From contig NZ_JBOFIN010000131.1 in assembly GCF_051650185.1 (NCBI RefSeq), forward strand, positions 1 through 64,000: a DNA stretch of 64,000 bases, read 5' to 3'. The number at the start of each line of letters is the position of its first letter. Within the stretch, counting starts at the first letter, position 1. The notes beneath the pieces were generated by a model, which had not been told where the DNA came from, ran no database searches, and saw only the letters and a list, made by a program, of their open reading frames with translations. Of the stretch, positions 7,453 to 16,965 are shown in pieces. The position numbers were made by a program, and so were the translations under genes. Source of the stretch: Scandinavium sp051650185. Lineage in GTDB: Bacteria > Pseudomonadota > Gammaproteobacteria > Enterobacterales > Enterobacteriaceae.

Positions 7453-9639
7453 ATGTCCGATCGTATCGATAGAGACGTGATTAATGCTTTGATAGCCGGC
7501 CATTTTGCGGACCCGTTTTCCGTGCTTGGCATGCATAGCACCGACGCAGGACTGGAAGTCCGCGCACTGTTACCTGACGCGACCGAAGTGTGGGTCATCG
7601 AACCGAAAACCGGGCGTAAAGTCGGCATGCTTGATTGCCTCGACTCACGCGGTTTCTTCAGCGGTGTGATGCCACGCCGTAAAAATCCTTTCCGTTACCA
7701 GTTGGCGGTGCTGTGGCACGGCCAGCAGAACCTGATTGATGACCCTTACCGTTTTGGCCCGCTGTTGCAGGAGATGGACGCCTGGCTGTTATCGGAAGGC
7801 ACGCATTTGCGCCCTTACGAAACGCTGGGGGCGCATGCCGATACCATGGACGGTGTGACCGGCACTCGCTTTTCAGTCTGGGCACCGAACGCTCGCCGCG
7901 TGTCGGTTGTCGGGCAATTCAACTACTGGGATGGCCGCCGTCATCCGATGCGCCTGCGTGCAGAGTCGGGCATCTGGGAACTCTTCGTGCCTGGCGCACA
8001 CAACGGTCAGCTCTATAAATTTGAGATGATCGACGCGCAGGGGCATTTGCGCATCAAGTCAGATCCTTATGCCTTCGAAGCGCAGATGCGCCCGGAAACG
8101 GCATCGCTGATTTGTGGCCTGCCGGAGAAAATCGAGCAGCCGGAATCACGTAAACAGGCCAACCGTTTTGATGCGCCGATTGCTATCTATGAAGTGCATC
8201 TCGGCTCCTGGCGTCGTCATACCGACAACAACTTCTGGCTGAGCTATCGCGAGCTTGCCGATCAGCTGGTGCCTTATGCCAAATGGATGGGCTTCACCCA
8301 TCTTGAACTGCTGCCCATCAACGAGCATCCGTTTGACGGAAGCTGGGGTTATCAGCCAACAGGGCTGTACGCGCCCACGCGCCGATTTGGTACGCGTGAC
8401 GACTTCCGCTATTTCATCAATGCGGCGCATAACGCCGGGCTGAACGTGATTCTTGACTGGGTGCCGGGCCACTTCCCGTCGGATGATTTTTCGCTGGCGA
8501 AATTCGACGGTACTGAGCTTTATGAGCACAGCGATCCGCGCGAAGGCTATCACCAGGACTGGAATACCCTGATTTACAACTATGGCCGCCGTGAAGTGCA
8601 GAACTTCCTGGTGGGCAACGCTCTGTACTGGATTGAGCGCTTTGGCATTGACGCGCTGCGTGTGGATGCGGTGGCGTCGATGATTTACCGCGACTACAGC
8701 CGTAAAGAGGGCGAGTGGATCCCGAACGAACACGGCGGTCGTGAAAACCTCGAAGCCATCGAGTTCCTGCGTAGCACCAACCGTATTATGGGCGAACAGG
8801 TGCCTGGTGCGGTGAGCATGGCGGAAGAATCGACCGACTTCGCGGGAGTCTCTCGTCCGCCGGATATGGGCGGCCTGGGCTTCTGGTACAAGTGGAACCT
8901 GGGCTGGATGCACGACACCCTCGACTACATGAAGCTCGACCCGGTTTACCGCAAGCATCACCACGACAAGCTGACCTTCGGAATGCTGTACAACAGCACC
9001 GAAAACTTCGTGCTGCCGCTGTCGCACGATGAAGTCGTGCACGGCAAAAAATCGATTCTCGACCGCATGCCGGGCGATGCGTGGCAGAAGTTTGCCAACC
9101 TGCGCGCCTATTACGGCTGGCTGTATGCCTTCCCGGGCAAAAAGCTGCTGTTTATGGGCAACGAGTTTGCACAAGGGCGCGAGTGGAACCACGACAGCAG
9201 CCTCGACTGGCATCTGCTGGAAGGAGGCGACAACTGGCACCACGGCGTACAGCGTCTTGTGCGAGACCTCAACCTGACCTATCGCCACCACAAAGCGATG
9301 CACGAGCTGGATTACGACTCCTATGGCTTTGAGTGGCTGGTGGTGGATGACCACGAACGTTCCGTGTTCGTGTTTGTGCGCCGCGATAAGCAGGGCAATG
9401 AAATCATTGTCGCCAGTAACTTTACCCCGGTACCGCGCACCCATTATCGCTTTGGCATCAACCAGCCAGGGCGCTGGCGTGAAATCCTGAATACCGATTC
9501 GATGCATTATCACGGCAGCAATGCCGGCAATGGCGGAGCCGTACACAGCGATGAGATTGCCAGCCATGGTCGCCCGGATTCGCTTTCCATCACGCTGCCG
9601 CCGCTGTCCACTATCTGGCTGGTTCGGGAGGGGGAATGA
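7453..9639 (+). CDS. glgB: 1,4-alpha-glucan branching enzyme GlgB
   Basis: 728 aa from the ATG at 7453 (MSDRIDRDVINALIAGHF), the E. coli length. The in-frame ATG at 7444 lacks a ribosome site. It forms alpha-1,6 branches in glycogen. Layout: two N-terminal CBM48-like beta domains (FSVWAPNARRVSVVGQFN at about 137), a GH13 barrel, and a C-terminal beta domain. The catalytic triad is visible as IDALRVDAV (Asp about 405), MAEESTDF (Glu about 458) and LSHDEVVHGK (Asp about 526). It is first in glgBXCAP and overlaps glgX by 4 bp (ATGA). Confidence 0.97.
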   Translation: MSDRIDRDVINALIAGHFADPFSVLGMHSTDAGLEVRALLPDATEVWVIEPKTGRKVGMLDCLDSRGFFSGVMPRRKNPFRYQLAVLWHGQQNLIDDPYRFGPLLQEMDAWLLSEGTHLRPYETLGAHADTMDGVTGTRFSVWAPNARRVSVVGQFNYWDGRRHPMRLRAESGIWELFVPGAHNGQLYKFEMIDAQGHLRIKSDPYAFEAQMRPETASLICGLPEKIEQPESRKQANRFDAPIAIYEVHLGSWRRHTDNNFWLSYRELADQLVPYAKWMGFTHLELLPINEHPFDGSWGYQPTGLYAPTRRFGTRDDFRYFINAAHNAGLNVILDWVPGHFPSDDFSLAKFDGTELYEHSDPREGYHQDWNTLIYNYGRREVQNFLVGNALYWIERFGIDALRVDAVASMIYRDYSRKEGEWIPNEHGGRENLEAIEFLRSTNRIMGEQVPGAVSMAEESTDFAGVSRPPDMGGLGFWYKWNLGWMHDTLDYMKLDPVYRKHHHDKLTFGMLYNSTENFVLPLSHDEVVHGKKSILDRMPGDAWQKFANLRAYYGWLYAFPGKKLLFMGNEFAQGREWNHDSSLDWHLLEGGDNWHHGVQRLVRDLNLTYRHHKAMHELDYDSYGFEWLVVDDHERSVFVFVRRDKQGNEIIVASNFTPVPRTHYRFGINQPGRWREILNTDSMHYHGSNAGNGGAVHSDEIASHGRPDSLSITLPPLSTIWLVREGE

Positions 9640-11624
9640 GCAAACTCACGGCGGGCAAACCCACACCGCTTGGCGCAAGCTATGACGGGCAGGGCGTGAA
9701 CTTCACGCTCTTCTCTGCGCACGCGGAACGGGTCGAGCTCTGTGTGTTTGACAAGGACGGCTTTGAGCACCGCGAAGAGTTACCGGGCCGCACGCAGGAT
9801 GTGTGGCACGGTTATCTGCCAAACGCGCGACCGGGGCTTCGCTACGGTTTCCGCGTGCACGGCCCGTGGGAGCCACATCACGGGCACCGTTTCAACCCGG
9901 CGAAATTGCTGATTGACCCCTGCGCTCATCGGATAGAGGGCGAAGCAAAAGACGACCCGATTCTGCACAGTGGGCATGATCAACCCGACGGTCGCGATAG
10001 CGCGTCGGTCGCGCCGCGCTCCGTGGTGGTCGATCTTCATTACGACTGGGAAAACGACACGCCGCCACGCACGCCGTGGGGCAGCACCATCATTTACGAA
10101 GCGCATGTGAAAGGGCTGACGTATCTGCATCCGGGGATCCCGAAAGAGATTGCCGGAACGTACCGCGCCCTCGCGCATCCGCTGATGATTGCGTATTTCC
10201 AGAAGCTCGGCATTACTGCGCTGGAGCTGCTGCCTGTCGCTCAGTTTGCCAGCGAACCGCGTCTGCAACGGCTGGGGCTTTCCAACTATTGGGGCTACAA
10301 CCCGCTGGCGATGTTTGCCGTTGAACCGCGCTATGCCACATCGCCGGAGCTTGCTCTCAACGAATTTCGCGATGCGGTGAAGGCGCTGCATGAGGCGGGG
10401 ATCGAAGTGATTCTCGACATTGTGCTCAACCACAGCGCGGAGATCGATCTCGACGGGCCGACCTTCTCCCTGCGCGGAATCGACAACCGTAGCTATTATT
10501 GGATAAGGGACGATGGCGATTACCACAACTGGACCGGCTGCGGAAACACCCTGAATCTCAGCTCGCCGGGCACGGTGGACTATGCCCTCCAGTGCCTGCG
10601 TTTTTGGGTGGATGAGTGTCATGTGGATGGCTTCCGTTTTGATCTGGCTTCCGTGATGGGCAGAACCCCGGATTTCCGTCAGGACGCGCCGCTGTTTGAA
10701 GCCATCAAAAACGACCCGCAGCTCTCCGCCGTGAAGCTGATAGCCGAGCCGTGGGATATCGGTGACGGCGGGTATCAGGTCGGGAATTTCCCGCCGCTGT
10801 TTACGGAATGGAACGATCACTTCCGTGATGCCGTAAGACGCTTTTGGTTGCAGCAAAATCTGTCTCTCGGCGACTTTGCCAACCGTTTTGCGGCCTCAAG
10901 CGATGTGTTTAAACGCAACGGGCGGCGACCATCCGCATCGGTCAATCTGGTGACGGCGCACGATGGTTTTACCCTGCGCGACTGCGTCTGTTTCAATCAG
11001 AAACACAATGAGGCGAACGGCGAAGAGAACCGCGACGGGACTAACAATAACCATAGCTTTAATCATGGTATAGAAGGATTAGGCGGCAGTCTTGACGTGA
11101 TTGAGCGGCGGCGAGCCAGTGTCCATGCCCTGATGGCCACACTGCTTTTATCACAAGGGACACCGATGCTGCTGGCGGGCGATGAACACGGTCACAGCCA
11201 GCACGGGAACAACAATGCTTACTGTCAGGACAACGCGCTCACCTGGCTTGACTGGGAAAAGGCCAACGCTGGCCTGACGACGTTTACCGCTGCGCTGATT
11301 CATCTTCGCAAGCAGATCCCGGCGCTGACCGAAGATCGCTGGTGGGAAGAGGGAGACGGCAGCGTTAGCTGGTTTAACAAGGACGCGCATCCCCTGAGTG
11401 CAGACGAGTGGCAGCACGGCAGCCCGCAGATACAAATCCTGCTGGCAGGCAAGTGGCTTATCACCCTCAACGCTTCACAGGACGTTGCCGAAATTGCTTT
11501 ACCTGAAGGGGAGTGGCGCGCCATTCCTCCATTCGCCGGAGAGGATAATCCGGTCACCCTGGCTGTCTGGCATGGGCCCGCGCACGGAGTGTGCGTATTC
11601 GAAAAGGTCCGCTCGAACAGATAA
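9636..11624 (+). CDS. glgX: glycogen debranching enzyme GlgX
   Basis: 662 aa, five longer at the C terminus than E. coli GlgX (657). GH13 isoamylase-type enzyme that hydrolyses alpha-1,6 branches of phosphorylase-limit glycogen. The CBM48 segment YDGQGVNFTLFSAHAERVEL sits at the N terminus. Catalytic blocks: VDGFRFDLASV (Asp about 336), LIAEPWDIG (Glu about 371) and VTAHDGFTLRD (Asp about 443). Its start overlaps the glgB stop, so the two are probably translationally coupled. The tail EKVRSNR replaces the short E. coli end. Confidence 0.96.
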   Translation: MSKLTAGKPTPLGASYDGQGVNFTLFSAHAERVELCVFDKDGFEHREELPGRTQDVWHGYLPNARPGLRYGFRVHGPWEPHHGHRFNPAKLLIDPCAHRIEGEAKDDPILHSGHDQPDGRDSASVAPRSVVVDLHYDWENDTPPRTPWGSTIIYEAHVKGLTYLHPGIPKEIAGTYRALAHPLMIAYFQKLGITALELLPVAQFASEPRLQRLGLSNYWGYNPLAMFAVEPRYATSPELALNEFRDAVKALHEAGIEVILDIVLNHSAEIDLDGPTFSLRGIDNRSYYWIRDDGDYHNWTGCGNTLNLSSPGTVDYALQCLRFWVDECHVDGFRFDLASVMGRTPDFRQDAPLFEAIKNDPQLSAVKLIAEPWDIGDGGYQVGNFPPLFTEWNDHFRDAVRRFWLQQNLSLGDFANRFAASSDVFKRNGRRPSASVNLVTAHDGFTLRDCVCFNQKHNEANGEENRDGTNNNHSFNHGIEGLGGSLDVIERRRASVHALMATLLLSQGTPMLLAGDEHGHSQHGNNNAYCQDNALTWLDWEKANAGLTTFTAALIHLRKQIPALTEDRWWEEGDGSVSWFNKDAHPLSADEWQHGSPQIQILLAGKWLITLNASQDVAEIALPEGEWRAIPPFAGEDNPVTLAVWHGPAHGVCVFEKVRSNR

Positions 11625-11646
11625 CGAGCGAAAAAAGGAGTTAATC

Positions 11647-12930
11647 ATGGTTAGACTTGAAAAGAACGATCCTCTGATGTTAGCGCGTCAATTGCCGATC
11701 AAATCGGTGGCGCTGATCCTCGCCGGTGGGCGCGGAACACGACTTAAAGATTTGACCACCACCCGCGCCAAACCCGCGGTGCATTTCGGTGGTAAGTTCC
11801 GCATCATCGATTTTGCCCTCTCTAACTGCATTAACTCTGGTATTCGCCGTATCGGCGTGATTACCCAGTATCAGTCGCACACGCTGGTGCAGCACATTCA
11901 GCGCGGCTGGTCTTTCTTCAGCGAAGAGATGAACGAGTTTGTTGACCTGCTGCCCGCACAGCAGCGCGTCAGCGGTGAAAACTGGTATCGCGGCACGGCG
12001 GATGCGGTGACGCAAAACCTCGATGTGATTCGCCGTTATAAAGCCGAATACATCGTGATCCTCGCCGGTGACCATATCTACAAGCAGGACTACTCGCGCA
12101 TGCTTATCGACCATGTCGAAAAAGGCGCGCGTTGCACCGTAGCCTGCATGCCGGTGCCCGTTGTTGAGGCAACCGCCTTTGGGGTGATGGCGGTCGACAC
12201 CGAAGACAAGATTATCGAGTTTGTCGAAAAGCCTGCGAAGCCGCCAACCATGCCGGGTGATGACAGCAAATCGCTCGCCAGCATGGGCATCTATATCTTT
12301 GATGCAGATTACCTTTATGAGCTGCTGGCGCAGGACGACGAGGATGAAAACTCCAGCCACGATTTCGGCAAAGATATCATCCCTAAAATCGTCAAAGCTG
12401 GCATGGCGTATGCACATCCTTTCCCACTGTCCTGCGTGCAGTCAGACCCGGAAGCAGAACCGTACTGGCGTGATGTCGGGACTCTGGAAGCTTACTGGAA
12501 GGCGAACCTCGACCTCGCCTCCGTCACGCCTGAACTGGATATGTACGACCAGAACTGGCCGATTCGCACCCACATGGAATCGTTGCCGCCTGCGAAGTTC
12601 GTGCAGGATCGCTCGGGCAGCCACGGCATGACGCTGAACTCGCTGGTTTCCGGCGGGTGCATCATCTCCGGCTCCGTGGTGGTGCAATCGGTGTTGTTCC
12701 CGCGCGTGCGGATAAACTCGTTTTGTAACATTGATTCGGCAGTGTTATTGCCGGATGTCTGGGTCGGGCGTTCATGTCGCCTGCGCCGCTGTGTTATCGA
12801 CCGCGCCTGCGTGATCCCGGAAGGCATGGTGATTGGAGAAAATGCGGAAGAGGACGCGCGTCGTTTCTACCGTTCAGAGGAAGGCATAGTGCTGGTGACG
12901 CGTGAAATGCTGCGCAAACTGCAGGGCTGA
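11647..12930 (+). CDS. glgC: glucose-1-phosphate adenylyltransferase GlgC
   Basis: 427 aa from the ATG at 11647 (MVRLEKNDPLMLARQLP), preceded by AAAAAAGGAG. It makes ADP-glucose from ATP and glucose 1-phosphate, the committed and allosterically controlled step of bacterial glycogen synthesis. The nucleotidyltransferase loop LAGGRGTRLKDLT lies at about 27-39, AKPAVHFGGKFR (activator-binding lysine in E. coli) follows, and the C-terminal left-handed beta-helix runs from about 310. It ends LRKLQG, four residues short of the E. coli HKQER-type tail. Middle gene of the operon. Confidence 0.97.
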   Translation: MVRLEKNDPLMLARQLPIKSVALILAGGRGTRLKDLTTTRAKPAVHFGGKFRIIDFALSNCINSGIRRIGVITQYQSHTLVQHIQRGWSFFSEEMNEFVDLLPAQQRVSGENWYRGTADAVTQNLDVIRRYKAEYIVILAGDHIYKQDYSRMLIDHVEKGARCTVACMPVPVVEATAFGVMAVDTEDKIIEFVEKPAKPPTMPGDDSKSLASMGIYIFDADYLYELLAQDDEDENSSHDFGKDIIPKIVKAGMAYAHPFPLSCVQSDPEAEPYWRDVGTLEAYWKANLDLASVTPELDMYDQNWPIRTHMESLPPAKFVQDRSGSHGMTLNSLVSGGCIISGSVVVQSVLFPRVRINSFCNIDSAVLLPDVWVGRSCRLRRCVIDRACVIPEGMVIGENAEEDARRFYRSEEGIVLVTREMLRKLQG

Positions 12931-12941
12931 CAGGAGCGATA

Positions 12942-14375
12942 ATGCAGGTTTTACATGTATGTTCAGAGATGTTCCCGCTGCTGAAAACGGGCGGTCTGGC
13001 AGATGTGCTTGGCGCGTTACCGGCGGCTCAAATTGCCGATGGGGTTGATACGCGCGTGCTGCTGCCAGCCTTCCCGGACATTCGCCGCGGCGTGACGGAT
13101 GCACTGGTAGTGACCCGTCGCGACACCTTTGCCGGACGAATCACGCTGTTGTTCGGCCATTATAACGGCGTGGGCATCTATCTGATTGATGCGCCACATT
13201 TATACGACCGTCCAGGGAGCCCGTACCACGACACCAATCAGTTTGCCTATACCGACAACGTGCAGCGTTTTGCGCTGCTGGGCTGGGTTGGCGCTGAAAT
13301 GGCGAGTGGGCTGGATCCGTTCTGGCGACCTGAGATTGTCCATGCGCACGACTGGCATGCGGGGCTGGCTCCGGCGTATCTCGCCGCGCGTGGCCACCCG
13401 GCAAAGTCAGTGTTCACGGTGCACAACCTGGCTTACCAGGGGATGTTTTATGCGCATCACATGAATGATATCGGCCTGCCATGGTCGTTCTACAACATGC
13501 ACGGGCTGGAGTTTAACGGGCAGATTTCGTTCCTGAAGGCCGGGCTGTATTACGCCGATCACATCACGGCGGTCAGCCCGACCTATGCGCGGGAAATCAC
13601 CGAGCCGCAGTTTGCCTACGGGATGGAAGGGCTGCTGCGTCAGCGCCATCAGGAAGGGCGGCTGTCGGGCATTCTTAATGGCGTAGATGCTCAAATCTGG
13701 AGCCCGGAAAACGATCTGCTGCTGGCGGCGCGCTACAACCGCGATCAGCTTGAAGAGAAAGCCGAAAACAAGCGCCAGCTGCAAATTGCGATGGGCCTGA
13801 AGGTGAATGATAAGGTGCCACTGTTTGCGGTGGTCAGCCGTCTCACCAGCCAGAAAGGGCTGGATTTAGTGCTCGAAGCGCTGCCGGGTCTGCTGGAGCA
13901 GGGCGGGCAACTGGCGCTGCTGGGCGCGGGCGATCCGGTGTTGCAGGAAGGTTTCCTTGCTGCCGCCGCTGAACATCCAGGGCAAGTTGGCGTCCAGATT
14001 GGTTATCACGAAGCGTTCTCGCACCGCATTATGGGCGGCGCGGATGTGATTCTGGTGCCGTCGCGCTTTGAGCCTTGCGGCCTAACGCAGCTATACGGGC
14101 TGAAATACGGCACGCTGCCGCTGGTGCGTCGCACCGGGGGGCTGGCGGATACGGTGTCCGACAGTTCGCTGGAAAACCTGGCTGACGGCATTGCCAGTGG
14201 ATTTGTGTTCGAAGACAGTAATGCCTGGTCGCTGCTGAGAGCCATCAGGCGTGCTTTCGTGTTGTGGTCGCGCCCATCACTCTGGCGCTATGTCCAGCGC
14301 CAGGCGATGAGCATGGATTTTAGCTGGCAAGTCGCGGCGACGTCTTACCGCGAGCTTTATCAACGCTTGATGTAA
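12942..14375 (+). CDS. glgA: glycogen synthase GlgA
   Basis: 477 aa, the E. coli length. GT5 glycosyltransferase that adds glucose from ADP-glucose to the non-reducing end of glycogen. The ADP-glucose motif KTGGLADV is at residues 15-22. The GT-B C-terminal domain carries VSRLTSQKGLDL and the nucleotide-sugar block PSRFEPCGLTQLYGLKYGT near 375. It starts 11 bp after glgC with AGGAGCG as ribosome site. Confidence 0.97.
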   Translation: MQVLHVCSEMFPLLKTGGLADVLGALPAAQIADGVDTRVLLPAFPDIRRGVTDALVVTRRDTFAGRITLLFGHYNGVGIYLIDAPHLYDRPGSPYHDTNQFAYTDNVQRFALLGWVGAEMASGLDPFWRPEIVHAHDWHAGLAPAYLAARGHPAKSVFTVHNLAYQGMFYAHHMNDIGLPWSFYNMHGLEFNGQISFLKAGLYYADHITAVSPTYAREITEPQFAYGMEGLLRQRHQEGRLSGILNGVDAQIWSPENDLLLAARYNRDQLEEKAENKRQLQIAMGLKVNDKVPLFAVVSRLTSQKGLDLVLEALPGLLEQGGQLALLGAGDPVLQEGFLAAAAEHPGQVGVQIGYHEAFSHRIMGGADVILVPSRFEPCGLTQLYGLKYGTLPLVRRTGGLADTVSDSSLENLADGIASGFVFEDSNAWSLLRAIRRAFVLWSRPSLWRYVQRQAMSMDFSWQVAATSYRELYQRLM

Positions 14376-14391
14376 TCACAGGACCCTCTCT

Positions 14392-16839
14392 ATGAATGCA
14401 CCTTTTACTTACGCATCGCCGACACTCAGCGTTGAGGCACTGAAGCACTCCATTGCCTATAAGCTGATGTTCACCATCGGGAAAGATCCGGCGATCGCCA
14501 ACAAACACGAATGGCTGAACGCCACGCTGTTTGCGGTTCGTGACCGCCTGGTCGAACGCTGGCTGCGCTCTAACCGCGCCCAACTTTCACAGGAAGGCCG
14601 TCAGGTTTACTACCTGTCGATGGAGTTTCTGATTGGTCGCACCCTTTCCAATGCGCTGTTGTCGCTCGGTATTTATGAGGACGTAAAAAACGCGCTGGAA
14701 GGGATGGGGCTCGATCTCGAAGAGCTGATTGACGAAGAGAATGACCCGGGGCTGGGTAACGGGGGCCTGGGTCGTCTGGCGGCCTGTTTCCTTGATTCCC
14801 TTGCCACGTTAGGCTTGCCGGGCCGCGGCTACGGCATTCGCTACGACTACGGCATGTTCAAGCAGAATATCGTCGACGGGCGGCAGAAAGAGTCACCGGA
14901 TTACTGGCTGGAGTACGGCAACCCGTGGGAATTCAAACGCCACAACACGCGCTATGCGGTGCGTTTCGGCGGGCGTATTCAGCAGGAAGGCAAGAAATCC
15001 CGCTGGGTCGAAACCGAAGAGATTCTGGCGGTGGCCTACGACCAAATCATTCCTGGCTACGATACCGACGCGACCAACACGCTGCGCCTGTGGAACGCCC
15101 AGGCGAGTAGCGAAATCAACCTCGGTAAATTCAATCAGGGCGACTACTTCGCGGCGGTGGAAGATAAAAACCACTCCGAGAACGTGTCCCGCGTACTTTA
15201 CCCGGATGATTCAACCTATTCCGGGCGCGAGCTGCGTCTGCGTCAGGAATATTTCCTCGTCTCGGCGACCGTGCAGGACATTCTCAGCCGCCATTATCAG
15301 TTACACAGAACCTACAGCAACCTGGCCGAAAAAATCGCCATTCACCTGAACGACACCCATCCGGTGCTGTCGATTCCGGAGCTGATGCGCCTGCTGATTG
15401 ACGAGCACAAGTTCAGCTGGGATGACGCTTTCAACGTGACCTGCCAGGTGTTCTCCTACACCAACCACACGCTGATGAGCGAAGCGCTGGAAACCTGGCC
15501 TGTGGAAATGCTCGGCAAAATTCTGCCACGTCATCTGCAAATCATCTTCGAAATCAACGACTACTTCCTGAAGACCTTGCAGGAGCAGTACCCGAACGAC
15601 ACCGGGCTGCTGAGCCGCACGTCGATTATCGACGAATCCAACGGCCGCCGTGTGCGCATGGCGTGGCTGGCGGTGGTGATCGGCCACAAGGTCAACGGGG
15701 TGTCAGAGTTGCACTCGAACCTGATGGTGCAATCGCTGTTTGCCGACTTTGCGAAGATTTTCCCGATGCGCTTTACCAACGTCACTAACGGCGTGACGCC
15801 GCGCCGCTGGCTGGCGCTGGCGAACCCGTCGCTTTCAGAAGTGCTCGACGAAAACATCGGCCGCACGTGGCGTACGGATCTGAGCCAACTGACAGAGCTG
15901 GAACAGCATCTGGATTACCCGCTGGTCAATCAGGCGGTGCATCACGCCAAGCACGAGAACAAAAAGCGCCTGGCGGAATACATCGCCCAACAGCTGAACG
16001 TGGTGGTGAGCCCGAAATCCCTGTTCGATGTGCAGATTAAGCGTATCCACGAGTACAAACGCCAGTTGATGAACGTGCTGCACGTCATTACCCGCTACAA
16101 CCGAATCAAGGCCGATCCCAACGCCGAGTGGGTGCCGCGCGTGAACATCTTTGCCGGTAAAGCGGCTTCGGCGTATTACATGGCAAAGCACATCATTCAT
16201 CTGATTAACGATGTGGCGAAGGTTATCAACAACGACCCGCAGATTGGCGACAAGCTGAAGGTGGTGTTTATCCCGAACTACAGCGTCAGCCTTGCGCAGC
16301 TGATCATCCCGGCAGCCGATCTCTCTGAACAGATTTCGCTTGCGGGAACGGAAGCTTCAGGCACCAGTAATATGAAGTTTGCGCTCAACGGTGCGCTGAC
16401 TATCGGTACGCTCGATGGCGCGAACGTTGAAATGCTGGAGCACGTCGGCGATGAAAACATCTTTATCTTTGGTAACACGGCGGAGGAGGTCGAAGCGCTG
16501 CGCGCCAAAGGCTACAAGCCGCGTGATTACTACGATCAGGATGAAGAGCTGCATCAGGTGCTGACGCAAATCGCGACAGGCCTGTTCAGCCCTGAAGAGC
16601 CGGGCCGCTATCGTGATCTGGTGGATTCGCTGATTAACTTTGGCGATCACTATCAGGTGCTGGCGGATTTCCGCAGCTACGTGGACTGTCAGGATAAAGT
16701 GGATGAGCTGTATAAAAATCCGGAAGAGTGGACCACCAAAGCGATGCGCAACATCGCCAACATGGGCTACTTCTCGTCAGACAGAACCATTCAGGAGTAT
16801 GCGGAGAGTATCTGGCATATTGATCCGGTGAGGCTGTAG
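14392..16839 (+). CDS. glgP: glycogen phosphorylase GlgP
   Basis: 815 aa, GT35 phosphorylase releasing glucose 1-phosphate from glycogen. The pyridoxal phosphate site is EASGTSNMKFALNGALTIGT near residue 655, with the Schiff-base lysine in NMKFA. The early block NGGLGRLAACFLDS (about 122) is shared with MalP at 24.1 kb, of which this is a paralogue. Last gene of glgBXCAP, 16 bp after glgA; boxC stems follow. Confidence 0.97.
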   Translation: MNAPFTYASPTLSVEALKHSIAYKLMFTIGKDPAIANKHEWLNATLFAVRDRLVERWLRSNRAQLSQEGRQVYYLSMEFLIGRTLSNALLSLGIYEDVKNALEGMGLDLEELIDEENDPGLGNGGLGRLAACFLDSLATLGLPGRGYGIRYDYGMFKQNIVDGRQKESPDYWLEYGNPWEFKRHNTRYAVRFGGRIQQEGKKSRWVETEEILAVAYDQIIPGYDTDATNTLRLWNAQASSEINLGKFNQGDYFAAVEDKNHSENVSRVLYPDDSTYSGRELRLRQEYFLVSATVQDILSRHYQLHRTYSNLAEKIAIHLNDTHPVLSIPELMRLLIDEHKFSWDDAFNVTCQVFSYTNHTLMSEALETWPVEMLGKILPRHLQIIFEINDYFLKTLQEQYPNDTGLLSRTSIIDESNGRRVRMAWLAVVIGHKVNGVSELHSNLMVQSLFADFAKIFPMRFTNVTNGVTPRRWLALANPSLSEVLDENIGRTWRTDLSQLTELEQHLDYPLVNQAVHHAKHENKKRLAEYIAQQLNVVVSPKSLFDVQIKRIHEYKRQLMNVLHVITRYNRIKADPNAEWVPRVNIFAGKAASAYYMAKHIIHLINDVAKVINNDPQIGDKLKVVFIPNYSVSLAQLIIPAADLSEQISLAGTEASGTSNMKFALNGALTIGTLDGANVEMLEHVGDENIFIFGNTAEEVEALRAKGYKPRDYYDQDEELHQVLTQIATGLFSPEEPGRYRDLVDSLINFGDHYQVLADFRSYVDCQDKVDELYKNPEEWTTKAMRNIANMGYFSSDRTIQEYAESIWHIDPVRL

Positions 16840-16848
16840 TTTTTTATA

Positions 16849-16960
16849 CCCTCACCCCGACCCTCTCCCTAAAAGGGAGAGGGAGAAAACCGGCTCTGTA
16901 AGTGAGAATTTGCACAAAACGGTTCCCTCGCCCCTTTGGGGAGAGGGTTAGGGTGAGGGG
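16849..16960. repeat. boxC-like repeat pair between glgP and glpD
   Basis: An outer inverted repeat (CCCTCACCC at 16849, GGGTGAGGGG near 16952) encloses two CCCTCTCCC/GGGAGAGGG-type stems. It fills the whole gap between two convergent genes and probably works as a bidirectional transcription end. No separate T-rich terminator is seen. Confidence 0.75.
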
Positions 16961-16965
16961 AATGA

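Noticed and set aside
8146..9567. 473-codon open frame antisense to glgB
   Set aside because: Shadow of the strongly coding glgB frame; no ribosome site or family resemblance.
9780..10856. 358-codon open frame antisense to glgX
   Set aside because: Shadow of glgX, without motif or start signal.
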